A DNA stretch of 64,000 nucleotides, taken from contig NZ_SPQT01000010.1 of the NCBI RefSeq assembly GCF_004571025.1, forward strand, positions 62,001 to 126,000, read 5' to 3'. Shown here one piece after another: positions 25,717 to 33,433 of the stretch (positions within the stretch are counted from its first letter, which is position 1; the number at the start of each line of letters is the position of its first letter). This DNA is from Bradyrhizobium niftali. GTDB taxonomy: Bacteria > Pseudomonadota > Alphaproteobacteria > Rhizobiales > Xanthobacteraceae. Below the pieces are notes generated by a model. It was not told where the DNA came from. It worked only from the letters and a program-made list of their open reading frames with translations, and did not search any database. The position numbers and the translations under genes are program-made.

Positions 25717-26724
25717 ATGCCGAGTTCGAAACCGCTGATGACCCAATCATCCGGCCCCATTCCTACAAGCGTCGAATCCGCGCTCCGCACGCTGGAGACC
25801 GAGAGCGGCGGCATCAACGCGCTCGCCGCCGCGCTGCGCGGCCCGCTGGGTGCGACCTTCGCCAAGGCGGTCGACCTGATCCGACAGGCCAAGGGCCGCG
25901 TCATCGTCACCGGGCTCGGCAAGTCAGGCCATATGGGCCGCAAGATCGCGGCGACGCTGGCCTCGACCGGCACGCCCGCCTTCTTCGTTCACACCGCTGA
26001 AGCCGGCCACGGCGACCTCGGCATGATCACCACCGACGACGTCATCATGGCGCTGTCCTGGTCCGGCGAGCAGCCCGAGATGAAGAACCTCGTGAACTAT
26101 TCGGCGCGCTTTGCGATCCCCATGATCGCGGTGACGTCGAACGCGGCGTCCTCGCTCGGACAGGCCGCCGACCTCGTGATCGAGCTGCCGAAGGCCCGCG
26201 AGGCCTGCCCGCACAATCTGGCCCCGACCACCTCGACCCTGATGCAGGCCGCGATCGGCGATGCGCTCGCGATCGCGCTGCTCGAAAGCCGCGGCTTCAC
26301 GGCGCTCGAGTTCGCGCATTTCCACCCCGGCGGCAAGCTCGGCGCAATGCTGAAATTCGTTCGCGACTACATGCGCACCGGCGCGGAGATCCCGCTCAAG
26401 CCGCTCGGCACCGAGATGTCGGAGGCCGTGGTCGAGATGTCGGCCAAGGGCCTCGGCTGCGTCTGCATCGTCAATGACGCGAACGAGGCAGTCGGCATCA
26501 TCACCGACGGCGATCTGCGCCGCCACATGCGGCCCGACCTGCTGACGGTCACGGTCGACGACATCATGACCAGGCAGCCGAAGACCGTGCCGCCCTCGAT
26601 GCTCGCCACCGAGATGATCGAGGTGCTGAACACCCGCAAGATCACGACGCTGCTCGTGACCGAGGCGGACAAGGTCGTGGGCATCGTCCACCTGCACGAT
26701 CTGCTGCGCGCGGGTGTGGCGTAA
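25717..26724 (+). CDS. kpsF: Arabinose-5-phosphate isomerase, KpsF/GutQ family
   Basis: This cytoplasmic enzyme converts ribulose 5-phosphate to arabinose 5-phosphate, the first step of KDO synthesis for LPS or capsule. It has a SIS sugar-isomerase domain (ITGLGKSGH-type motif, here VTGLGKSGHMGRKIAATLAS, and HTAEAGHGDLGM) followed by two CBS domains, the second including VGIVHLHDLLRAGV at the C-terminus. Length is about 335 residues from the ATG at 25717. The frame begins at 25666 and also has an ATG at 25738, so the exact start is unsure. It is divergent from the beta-barrel gene. Confidence 0.9.
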   Translation: MPSSKPLMTQSSGPIPTSVESALRTLETESGGINALAAALRGPLGATFAKAVDLIRQAKGRVIVTGLGKSGHMGRKIAATLASTGTPAFFVHTAEAGHGDLGMITTDDVIMALSWSGEQPEMKNLVNYSARFAIPMIAVTSNAASSLGQAADLVIELPKAREACPHNLAPTTSTLMQAAIGDALAIALLESRGFTALEFAHFHPGGKLGAMLKFVRDYMRTGAEIPLKPLGTEMSEAVVEMSAKGLGCVCIVNDANEAVGIITDGDLRRHMRPDLLTVTVDDIMTRQPKTVPPSMLATEMIEVLNTRKITTLLVTEADKVVGIVHLHDLLRAGVA

Positions 26725-26741
26725 GGCACGCTCTCTCCGCG

Positions 26742-26851
26742 CCGTCATTCCGGGGCGCACCCTCTTTGGGCGCGAGCCCGGAATCCATTCATCTCCGAGG
26801 TTGCTGCCCGATGGATTCCGGGCTCGCGACTTCGTCGCGCCCCGGAATGAC
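26742..26851. repeat. Dispersed palindromic repeat (CGTCATTCCGGGGCGC family), copy 1
   Basis: It starts CGTCATTCCGGGGCGC (26742) and ends GCGCCCCGGAATGACG (26851), with inner arms GAGCCCGGAATCCAT and ATGGATTCCGGGCTC. It lies between the convergent kpsF and CMD genes. A related copy is at 49420-49520. Confidence 0.85.
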
Positions 26852-26856
26852 GGGGG

Positions 26857-27411
26857 CTAGAGCTGCGGAAACCGCGCCGCCTTCTCCTCCAGCGGCAGCC
26901 TCAGGCCGTTCGCCAGATACGACACCGTGCGATAGAAGCCGCACAGCAGCATGACCTCCAGGATCTGCGCCTCGTCGTAATGCGCCGCAAGCGCGGCGAA
27001 TTCCGCATTGGTGAACGTCGCGCGGTGATGCAGCGCGTCGACGGCTGCGATCAGCGCCTGCTCGCCCGGTGACCAGCACGGCGACGTCGCATCGCCCTCT
27101 ACGGTAGCGCGGACCTCGTCCTCGGTGAGGCGGGCCGGACCGGCAAAGACCGCGACATGCACGCCCCATTCATATTCGCATTTGTTCAGCGCGCAGGTGC
27201 GGTCGATGACGATCTCGCGTTCACGCAACGACAGCGGCCCGGGATCGAGCAGGCCGCCGGCGCGAAACTTGTCCCAGGCGCGGCTCTGGCCCGCCATCAC
27301 CCGGAACAGCAGCAGCGGCGGCGCGCCGCGCATGATGCGGTCGAACTGCGCCTGGATCTCCGGGGGATAAGGCGGCGCGAGCGGCGCAATGCGCGGTGTG
27401 GCCTGGGACAT
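26857..27411 (-). CDS. Carboxymuconolactone decarboxylase (AhpD-like) family protein
   Basis: The 184-residue all-helical protein belongs to the CMD family. The core reads LSLREREIVIDRTCALNKCEYEWGVHVAVF. The usual redox CxxC of AhpD is not intact (the second Cys is replaced within CEYEW), but the conserved Glu and His remain, so a peroxidase role is less likely than an isomerase or decarboxylase one. It is divergent from an HxlR regulator, with two matched palindromes between the starts. HxlR genes commonly control adjacent genes involved in reactive aldehydes, quinones or electrophiles, so a detoxification role is a reasonable guess. Confidence 0.82.
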   Translation of the reverse strand: MSQATPRIAPLAPPYPPEIQAQFDRIMRGAPPLLLFRVMAGQSRAWDKFRAGGLLDPGPLSLREREIVIDRTCALNKCEYEWGVHVAVFAGPARLTEDEVRATVEGDATSPCWSPGEQALIAAVDALHHRATFTNAEFAALAAHYDEAQILEVMLLCGFYRTVSYLANGLRLPLEEKAARFPQL

Positions 27412-27425
27412 CGGCCGTCTCCCTT

Positions 27426-27442
27426 GCTACGATTATCGTAGC
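27426..27442. promoter_or_regulatory. HxlR operator half A
   Basis: The perfect palindrome GCTACGA-TTA-TCGTAGC lies 15 bp upstream of the CMD start. Its centre is 22 bp, about two helical turns, from that of the second palindrome at 27448-27464, so two dimers could bind the same face of DNA. Confidence 0.75.
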
Positions 27443-27447
27443 ACGAC

Positions 27448-27464
27448 GCTACATTATCTGTAGC
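27448..27464. promoter_or_regulatory. HxlR operator half B
   Basis: The palindrome GCTACATTATCTGTAGC is imperfect at the inner positions but has the same GCTAC...GTAGC ends as its neighbour. It lies 19 bp upstream of the HxlR start. Confidence 0.7.
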
Positions 27465-27483
27465 AATAGGCAAGAGGGCGACG

Positions 27484-27849
27484 ATGGCGAAACAGGCCGG
27501 CTCGACAACGCGCGGCGTCCGCGGCTCACGCACGGGACGGCCGATCATGGCGCTGCTCGACCTGCTCGGCCGGCGCTGGACCTTGCGGATCCTGTGGGAG
27601 TTGCGCGACGCCCCCCTCACCTCCCGCAGCTTGCGCACCGCCTGTGACGAGGTCTCGCCGACAGTGCTGCAAGCGCGGCTGGACGATTTGCGCGAGGCGG
27701 GGTTCGTGGAGCTCGGCGAAGGCGGAGGCTACGGGCTGACGCCGCTCGGGCGGGACTTGTGCGAGACGTTCATGCCGCTGCACCGGTTTGCGGAGAGGTG
27801 GAAGGGCTCTTCCCGCTTGCGGGGCCGCGACGAGCTTCGCTCGCGCTGA
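27484..27849 (+). CDS. HxlR-family transcriptional regulator
   Basis: The 121-residue winged helix-turn-helix protein has the HxlR core: LLGRRWTLRILWELRDAPLT, SRSLRTACDEVSPTVLQARL as recognition region, DDLREAGFVEL, then GYGLTPLGRDL for the wing. The N-terminal sensor Cys of some HxlR proteins is absent; a single Cys sits in RTACDEV. The last dozen residues (LRGRDELRSR and before) have no family similarity and are encoded by what looks like the edge of a dispersed repeat, so the C-terminus has probably been replaced. It is divergent from the CMD gene, with paired operators between. Confidence 0.9.
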   Translation: MAKQAGSTTRGVRGSRTGRPIMALLDLLGRRWTLRILWELRDAPLTSRSLRTACDEVSPTVLQARLDDLREAGFVELGEGGGYGLTPLGRDLCETFMPLHRFAERWKGSSRLRGRDELRSR

Positions 27850-27851
27850 GA

Positions 27852-27970
27852 GGATCGGGGTGAGGGGGAGCCTCCGCGCAGACGGTGAGAGACGACTCGC
27901 GGAGAGCCCCCTCACCCGGATTGCATCTACGATGCAATCCGGCCTCTCCCCGCAAGCGGGGAGAGGCGAA
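27852..27970. repeat. Dispersed intergenic repeat with two hairpins
   Basis: It includes GGATTGCATC-TAC-GATGCAATCC and CTCTCCCCGC-AA-GCGGGGAGAG, both perfect hairpins, plus an outer GGTGAGGGGGAGCC...GAGCCCCCTCACC pairing. It fills the gap between HxlR and the convergent NfeD gene, and its edge appears to extend into the HxlR coding end. Confidence 0.82.
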
Positions 27971-27976
27971 GGGTCC

Positions 27977-28420
27977 TCACGCCACCGCCACCGTCAGATT
28001 CACGCCGTCGACCTGCACCACCTTCACGCGCGTCCCGGCCGGCGTATCGGGACCTGCGACGCGCCAGACCGTGTCGCCGATGCGCATGGTGCCGTTGCCG
28101 TCGATGATCGGCTTCTCCAGCGTGAACTCGCGGCCGAGCAGCGCCTCGGTGCGCTTGTTGAGGAAGGGGCTTCCGCTCGCATCCGGATTCGGCCGCGAGA
28201 GGCGACGCCACACCGGCACGGCGGCTGCCGCGAAGATCGCGAACATCACCAGCTGCACCTGCCAGGACACGGCGACGGTGAACGAGATCAGCCCGACCAG
28301 CAGCGCGGCGAGCCCGAGCCAGAACAGGAATACGCCCGGCGCCAGCACTTCAAGCCCCATCAGGATGAAGCCGAAGATCAGCCAGTTCCAGGTGCCGAGC
28401 GATACGAACATGTCGGTCAT
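27977..28420 (-). CDS. NfeD-family membrane protein
   Basis: The 147-residue protein (ATG at 28420) has membrane helices in its first 80 residues (WNWLIFGFILMGLEVLAPGV, LFWLGLAALLVGLISF, QLVMFAIFAAAAVPVW) and a C-terminal OB-fold domain (about 90-147: GREFTLEKPIIDGNG, RIGDTVWRVAGPD, KVVQVDGVNLTV). NfeD proteins are nearly always encoded next to a stomatin/SPFH gene and act with it in membrane microdomain assembly or quality control. Here it follows qmcA by 25 bp. The frame's upstream extension overlaps qmcA and is not used. Confidence 0.9.
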   Translation of the reverse strand: MTDMFVSLGTWNWLIFGFILMGLEVLAPGVFLFWLGLAALLVGLISFTVAVSWQVQLVMFAIFAAAAVPVWRRLSRPNPDASGSPFLNKRTEALLGREFTLEKPIIDGNGTMRIGDTVWRVAGPDTPAGTRVKVVQVDGVNLTVAVA

Positions 28421-28445
28421 GACACGACCTCTCTCAATGGTGCGG

Positions 28446-29438
28446 TTACGGCACCGCTGGCGGCATCGGACCGGACGACGGCACCGAGCCGCCGCGACGG
28501 GCCGCAGCAGCGGCGGATGCCGCACTCTCGCCGAACGTCGCCTTGGCGATCTCGCCGATGCCGGCGAGCGAGCCCAGCATGCTCATCGCCTCGACCGGAA
28601 GCATGATGACCTTCTGGTTCGGCGAGTCCGCCAGTTGCCCGAACGCCTTGATATACTTGTCGGCGATGAAATAGTTCAACGCCGCGACATCGCCCTTGGC
28701 GATGGCTTCGCTGACCATCTGCGTCGCCTTGGCCTCGGCCTCGGCGGACCGCTCGCGGGCCTCGGCGTCACGGAACGCGGCTTCCTTGCGGCCTTCTGCC
28801 TGGAGAATCTGGCCCTGCTTGGCGCCCTCGGCGCGCAGGATCTCCGACTGCCGCTGGCCTTCGGCGGCGAGAATGTCGGCGCGCTTGACGCGCTCGGCCT
28901 TCATCTGCCGACCCATCGCCTCGACGAGATCGGCGGGCGGCACGATGTCCTTGATCTCGATGCGGTTGACCTTCAGGCCCCAGGGCGAGACCGCGGCATC
29001 GACCACGCGCAAGAGGCGCTCGTTGATCTCGTCGCGGTGCGACAGCACCTGGTCGAGATCCATCGCGCCCATCACCGAGCGGATGTTGGTCATGGTCAGG
29101 ACAGTGATGGCCTGGGTCAGGTTGGAGACCTCGTAGCTCGCCTTGGCGGCGTCGAACACCTGGTAGAAGGCGACGCCGTCCACCGTCACGGTGGCGTTGT
29201 CCTTGGTGATCACCTCCTGCTCGGGAATGTCGATCACCTGCTCCATCATGTTGATCTTGCGCCCGACGCGATCGAAATAGGGCACGATCAGGTTGAGCCC
29301 GGGGCTCAGCGTCTGGGTGTATTTTCCGAACCGTTCGATGGTCCAGTCATAGCCCTGCGGCACCGTCTTCACGCCGGCAATCAGCGTGACGATGACGAGC
29401 AAAACCAGAACAATCGCGAAAATGTCGAAACCGCTCAT
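28446..29438 (-). CDS. qmcA: SPFH/stomatin-like protein QmcA
   Basis: The 330-residue protein has one N-terminal membrane anchor (FAIVLVLLVIVTLIAGVKTV) then the SPFH band (about 25-200), including the stomatin signature YFDRVGRKINMMEQVIDIPE and KDNATVTVDGVAFYQV. A long coiled coil rich in Ala, Glu and Lys follows (about 195-260), with a C-terminal MLPVEAMSMLGSLAG oligomerisation motif. These proteins form large cages on the inner membrane and often bind FtsH. A strong GGAGGAAAT precedes the ATG at 29438. It is the first gene of a two-gene operon with nfeD. Confidence 0.92.
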   Translation of the reverse strand: MSGFDIFAIVLVLLVIVTLIAGVKTVPQGYDWTIERFGKYTQTLSPGLNLIVPYFDRVGRKINMMEQVIDIPEQEVITKDNATVTVDGVAFYQVFDAAKASYEVSNLTQAITVLTMTNIRSVMGAMDLDQVLSHRDEINERLLRVVDAAVSPWGLKVNRIEIKDIVPPADLVEAMGRQMKAERVKRADILAAEGQRQSEILRAEGAKQGQILQAEGRKEAAFRDAEARERSAEAEAKATQMVSEAIAKGDVAALNYFIADKYIKAFGQLADSPNQKVIMLPVEAMSMLGSLAGIGEIAKATFGESAASAAAAARRGGSVPSSGPMPPAVP

Positions 29439-29666
29439 ATTTCCTCCAAGGCAGGAAAAAGCCCTTTCCCGCGCTGTCATTGGTCGGGATCGCAACCCTA
29501 CCGGTTCAGCGGTCGCGATTCACGTCGGCATTCGGACGATTCTGCACAAGACGCAGCAGCAGGGAACGGTCACGATAAGTATTTCCGAAAGGCTCTTGAA
29601 AGCGTCCGGGCGCAAACCTAGCGGCGAAAGTTAACGAATCTGGGCATGTGTCCGTCGCGGACGACC

Positions 29667-30638
29667 TTATTCGATGACATCGTTCGCTGTTGCAAGCAGG
29701 CTTGGAGGAATGGTGACGCCAAGCGCCTTGGCGGTCTTGAGGTTGACCGCGAGCTCGAACTTGGTGGGGTTCTGCACCGGCAGGTCGGCAGGCCGCGCAC
29801 CCTTCAGAATCCGATCGATGTAGTTGGCGGCGCGGCGGAGCTGCTCGGTGCTGTCGGTGCTGTAGGACATCAGCCCGCCCTCGTCGACGAAGGTACGGCT
29901 CCAGAACACCGCAGGCACGCGCGCCTCGGCGATCGCCGCGAGCAGATGCGCGCGGTTGGCCATGGTGTAGAAATCCGGCAGGATCAGCAGGCCGCCGTCC
30001 TTGCGCGAGGCCAGCGCCGCGATCGAGGCTGCGTCGTGGACCGGCGCGGTCTCGACGGTCACATGAAGCGTCCGTGCTGCGTCCTCGATCGTGCGCAGCA
30101 TGAGGGCAGCGAACGGCGCAGTGGCGGGATTGTAGACGACGCAGACACGGGACACTTTCGGCGTCACTTGCGTCAACATCTCCAGCCATTTGCCGGCCAG
30201 CGGGCCGTCGTAATCGGTGAAGCCGGTGATGTTGCCGCCGGGATGGGCGAGGTTTTCGACAAAGCCCTGGCTGACGGGATCGGTCACCACGGCGAACACG
30301 ATCGGGATCGTCGCGGTGCGCCGGCGCAGCTCTTCGACCGAGGGCGTGCCGATCGCGAGCAGGATGTCGGGCTTGAGCGCGATCAGCTCCTCGGCGAGCC
30401 CGGCGATCCGCGCCCGGTCGCCGGCGCCGCTGCGCCAGTCGATCCTGAGATTGTCGTGCTCTTTCCAGCCATGGGCGGCGAGCGCCTCGACCAGGATGGC
30501 GCTGCGCGTCTGCCCGATCGCATCGTCGGCGGCCGTGACCGACAGCACGCCGAGCCGCCGCGCCGGTTGCTGCGCCAGTGCCGGGGACGGCAGCGCCGCG
30601 ATCATCCCAACAAGCCCCAACACCTCGCGGCGGTTCAT
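29667..30638 (-). CDS. ABC transporter substrate-binding protein (TrpX/YtfQ-like, ABC_sub_bind family)
   Basis: The 323-residue protein has an N-terminal MNRREVLGLVGMIAALPSPA signal sequence with a twin-Arg-like NRREV start, then the ABC_sub_bind family pattern: RRLGVLSVTAADDAIGQTR, PDILLAIGTPSVEELRRRTA, IPIVFAVVTDPVSQGFVENL and HPGGNITGFTDYD. The family is hugely expanded in Bradyrhizobium, usually as orphans without permease genes, as here. The ligand is unknown. Its start lies only 10 bp after the hemH stop, suggesting translational coupling, although a link to haem synthesis is not known. Confidence 0.85.
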   Translation of the reverse strand: MNRREVLGLVGMIAALPSPALAQQPARRLGVLSVTAADDAIGQTRSAILVEALAAHGWKEHDNLRIDWRSGAGDRARIAGLAEELIALKPDILLAIGTPSVEELRRRTATIPIVFAVVTDPVSQGFVENLAHPGGNITGFTDYDGPLAGKWLEMLTQVTPKVSRVCVVYNPATAPFAALMLRTIEDAARTLHVTVETAPVHDAASIAALASRKDGGLLILPDFYTMANRAHLLAAIAEARVPAVFWSRTFVDEGGLMSYSTDSTEQLRRAANYIDRILKGARPADLPVQNPTKFELAVNLKTAKALGVTIPPSLLATANDVIE

Positions 30639-30648
30639 GGGGAGCCCA

Positions 30649-31686
30649 TCAAATCCAACCCTGGAGCTCGCGCAGCACCAGGGTGCGGATCACGTCCATG
30701 CCTGGTTCGCTGTCGTTGAGGCAGGGGATCGCGGAAAACTGCTCGCCGCCATTGTGCTTGAAGATCTCGGCATTCTCCTGCGCGATCTCCTCCAGCGTCT
30801 CCAGGCAGTCGGCGGCAAAGCCCGGCGTCACTACCGCGATGCGGCGTACGCCCTCTTTGGCGAGCCGCTCCATCGTCTTGTCGGTGTAGGGCTGGAGCCA
30901 CTCGTCATTGCCGAAGCGCGACTGGAACGTCAGCAGCAGCTTCGTCGCGTCCATGCCGAGCCGGCGGCGCAGCGCCTCGGTCGTGGCGATGCAATGCTGC
31001 TGATAGGGATCGCCCTTGTCGACATAGGATTTCGGCATGCCGTGGAAGGAGGCGACGATCAGCTCCGGCTTGAACGGCAGGGTTGCCAGATGCGTCTCGA
31101 TCGAGGCGGCGAGCGCCTCGATATAGGCCTCGTCCTCGTAGTACGGCGGCGTCACCCGCAGCGTCGGCTGCGCACGCAGGCGGGCGAGCACGCGGAACAC
31201 CTCGTCGCAGACGGTTGCCGACGTCGAGGCGGAATATTGCGGATAAAGGGGAACGGCGAGGATGCGGTCGCATCCCTCCGCGATCAGCGCGTCGATGCCC
31301 GACTTGATCGAAGGATTGCCGTAGCGCATCGCCCAGTCCACGACGACGTGATCGCGATCCGACAGCGCGGCCGCGAGCTTGTCGGCTTGCGACCGCGTGA
31401 TCGTCTTCAGCGGGGACTCGTTCTTCTCGTTGTTCCAGATCTTCTGGTAGTCGAGCGCCTTGGTGCGCGGACGGCTGCGCAGGATGATCCCGTTCAGCAC
31501 GAACTGCCAGATCAGGCCCTGGTCCTCGATGACCCGGGCGTCCGAGAGGAATTCCTTGAGATAGACCCGCACGCCCGGCGCATCGGCCGTATCGGGCGTG
31601 CCGAGATTGACCAGGAGCACGCCGACCCGTTTCTGGCCGGACTGGACGGCTGGCTGCGTGGTCTCGTTGAGGGCGACGGTCGTCAT
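30649..31686 (-). CDS. hemH: Ferrochelatase
   Basis: The 345-residue enzyme inserts ferrous iron into protoporphyrin IX, the last step of haem b synthesis, at the inner membrane. The family pattern is complete: GVLLVNLGTPDT, SPLKTITRSQADKL, AMRYGNPSI, PLYPQYSASTS, VASFHGMPKSYVDKGDPY with the metal-binding His, LTFQSRFGNDEWLQPYTDK, and PGFAADCLETLEEI with the paired Glu. I prefer the ATG at 31686; the frame also allows 31722. A substrate-binding protein gene follows 10 bp downstream. Confidence 0.95.
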   Translation of the reverse strand: MTTVALNETTQPAVQSGQKRVGVLLVNLGTPDTADAPGVRVYLKEFLSDARVIEDQGLIWQFVLNGIILRSRPRTKALDYQKIWNNEKNESPLKTITRSQADKLAAALSDRDHVVVDWAMRYGNPSIKSGIDALIAEGCDRILAVPLYPQYSASTSATVCDEVFRVLARLRAQPTLRVTPPYYEDEAYIEALAASIETHLATLPFKPELIVASFHGMPKSYVDKGDPYQQHCIATTEALRRRLGMDATKLLLTFQSRFGNDEWLQPYTDKTMERLAKEGVRRIAVVTPGFAADCLETLEEIAQENAEIFKHNGGEQFSAIPCLNDSEPGMDVIRTLVLRELQGWI

Positions 31687-31768
31687 GATCAGTTGCGTCG
31701 CGCGTTGCACCGAACTTGTCAAGATGAGCCCGGTTTCGCTAGGGTCGCACCCAAGCGGGGGAGGGAAG

Positions 31769-32167
31769 ATGACACTCGCGGAATGGTGCGTGTTCGGAGC
31801 GCTGCTGCTCTATCTTGCGACGATCGCCTCGATCAAATGGATCCGGTTTCGCGGGTTCGACAATTCCCGACCGCGCGATCCCGCCTTCTATGCAGACGCC
31901 ATCGCGCAGCGCGCGCTCGGCGCCCATCAGAACGGCATCGAGACCTTTCCGTTCTTCGCCTTCGCGGTGCTGCTCGCCGAATTCAGGGACGCGCCGCAGC
32001 GGCTGATCGACGAGCTCGCGGTGCTGTTCCTGATCGTGCGGATCGCCTACGTGCTGACCTATCTCGGCAACCGCCCGACGCTGCGCTCGATCCTCTGGAG
32101 CATCGGCTTTGCGATCAATCTCGGGATCTTCTTCATGCCGATGCTGAAGCGGTTCTTGCCGGTGTGA
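31769..32167 (+). CDS. MAPEG-family membrane protein
   Basis: The 132-residue protein has four hydrophobic segments and the MAPEG pattern: AQRALGAHQNGIETFPFFAF after the first helix, then VRIAYVLTYLGNRPTLRSI. Eukaryotic members are glutathione transferases or eicosanoid enzymes; bacterial homologues have no settled role. The ATG at 31769 is preceded by GGGGGAGGGAAG, a strong binding site; the longer frame to 31598 overlaps hemH in antisense and is not used. It is divergent from hemH and monocistronic. Confidence 0.88.
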   Translation: MTLAEWCVFGALLLYLATIASIKWIRFRGFDNSRPRDPAFYADAIAQRALGAHQNGIETFPFFAFAVLLAEFRDAPQRLIDELAVLFLIVRIAYVLTYLGNRPTLRSILWSIGFAINLGIFFMPMLKRFLPV

Positions 32168-32172
32168 GCTGC

Positions 32173-32310
32173 CGTGTCCCGGACGCGCTGCAACGCCTTA
32201 GCTTTGCGGCGCAGAGCCGGGACCTAGGGGGCCACAGCTACAGTATGGAGAGATGGGCCCCGGCTCTGCAGCGCACCGTCGAAGGGACGCTGCGCTGCGT
32301 CCGGGGCACG
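32173..32310. repeat. Dispersed palindromic repeat between convergent genes
   Basis: GTGTCCCGGACGCGCTGCAA (32174 onward) pairs over a long distance with GCTGCGCTGCGTCCGGGGCA near 32288-32307, and GCGCAGAGCCGGGACC pairs with GGCCCCGGCTCTGC. It lies between the convergent MAPEG and NicO genes. Confidence 0.7.
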
Positions 32311-32320
32311 AGAGCGTGCC

Positions 32321-33433
32321 TCAAAAACACGTCGTCCGTTCGGCGGCGATGTAGCCGAACAACAGGCCGACGCCGAACAGCAGCACGAGACCGGCGGCGC
32401 CGAATTCGACGCCGCGCATGAACAGCGCGCCGCCGCCGTCGCGCCCTGCGCTCAGGCGGGCGGCGATGTCCTTGGCGGAGACGGCGACGACGGCAATGGC
32501 CGCGACCGTGATCGCGGTGCCGAGCCCCATCAGGAAGGTCGCGGCGATGCCGGCCCAGAACAGGCCCTGGGCGAGCGCGAACACCAGCACGAGGATCGCA
32601 CCCGAGCAGGGCCGGATGCCGACGGTCAGGATCGCGGCGAACCCGCGCCGCCAGCCACCGGGGCCGGCGAGTTCGCTCGGCGCCGGACCGTGGGAATGGC
32701 CGCAATGCTCGTCATGGACGTGGTCGCGCCCGTGATGGGCGTGGGCGTGACCATGATCATGGTGATCGTGGTCATGATGATCATGCGCATCATGATGGTG
32801 GTGATGGCCATGATCATGGTGCTGCGGCACGCCCGCGATCGCCGGCACCGGCTGGGCCACCTGAAGCGCGCGGATGAAGGCGCCGCCCTTGACCCAGACC
32901 AGCCGCAGGCCGAACAGCGCGATCAGGCCATAGCTCGCGATCTCGATCACGCCTTCGGCCTTGCACATGGTCTTGGCCGTCGCATTCAGCACCCAGGCCG
33001 AGATGCCGACGATCAGGATCGCCACCAGCGACTGCATCAGGGCCGAGGCAAACGACAACGCAATACCGCGCCGCGCGGTCTCGCGGTTGGCGACGAGATA
33101 GGAGGCGATCACCGCCTTGCCGTGGCCGGGTCCGGCGGCATGGAAGATGCCATAGGCAAAGGAGATGAAGAGCAGCGTCCACACCGCCGAGCCGTCGGAC
33201 TTCGCGGCGCGGATGGTCGCCGACATCTGGCGGTAGAACTCCGACTGTTTTGCCAATAGCCAGCCGATGAGGCCGCCGGCCTCGGGCGCGGCCGCCTGCG
33301 CGGGTTTCGGTGCGCCGAACGGATTTTGCGCGAGGAGATCGTGAAGCGCGGCATCGGCCACGCCCAGCACGACGATAACTGCGGCACAGGCGAGAAGCCC
33401 GCGGGCAAACGGAGAATGCAGACGACCGATCAA
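32321..33433 (-). CDS. NicO/RcnA-family nickel/cobalt transporter
   Basis: The 370-residue membrane protein has about six hydrophobic segments: LLACAAVIVVLGVADAALHD, then SFAYGIFHAAGPGHGKAVIA with the HxxxxGHG metal motif, FASALMQSLVAILIVGISAW, and later GIRPCSGAILVLVFALAQGL. A very His/Asp-rich cytoplasmic or periplasmic loop (about residues 204-250, more than 20 His) should bind metal. NicO proteins move Ni or Co, and RcnA members export them. The start is unusual: a TTG at 33433 whose last two bases are the first two of the TGA of the upstream DUF1007 gene, so translation is probably coupled. Confidence 0.85.
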   Translation of the reverse strand: MIGRLHSPFARGLLACAAVIVVLGVADAALHDLLAQNPFGAPKPAQAAAPEAGGLIGWLLAKQSEFYRQMSATIRAAKSDGSAVWTLLFISFAYGIFHAAGPGHGKAVIASYLVANRETARRGIALSFASALMQSLVAILIVGISAWVLNATAKTMCKAEGVIEIASYGLIALFGLRLVWVKGGAFIRALQVAQPVPAIAGVPQHHDHGHHHHHDAHDHHDHDHHDHGHAHAHHGRDHVHDEHCGHSHGPAPSELAGPGGWRRGFAAILTVGIRPCSGAILVLVFALAQGLFWAGIAATFLMGLGTAITVAAIAVVAVSAKDIAARLSAGRDGGGALFMRGVEFGAAGLVLLFGVGLLFGYIAAERTTCF

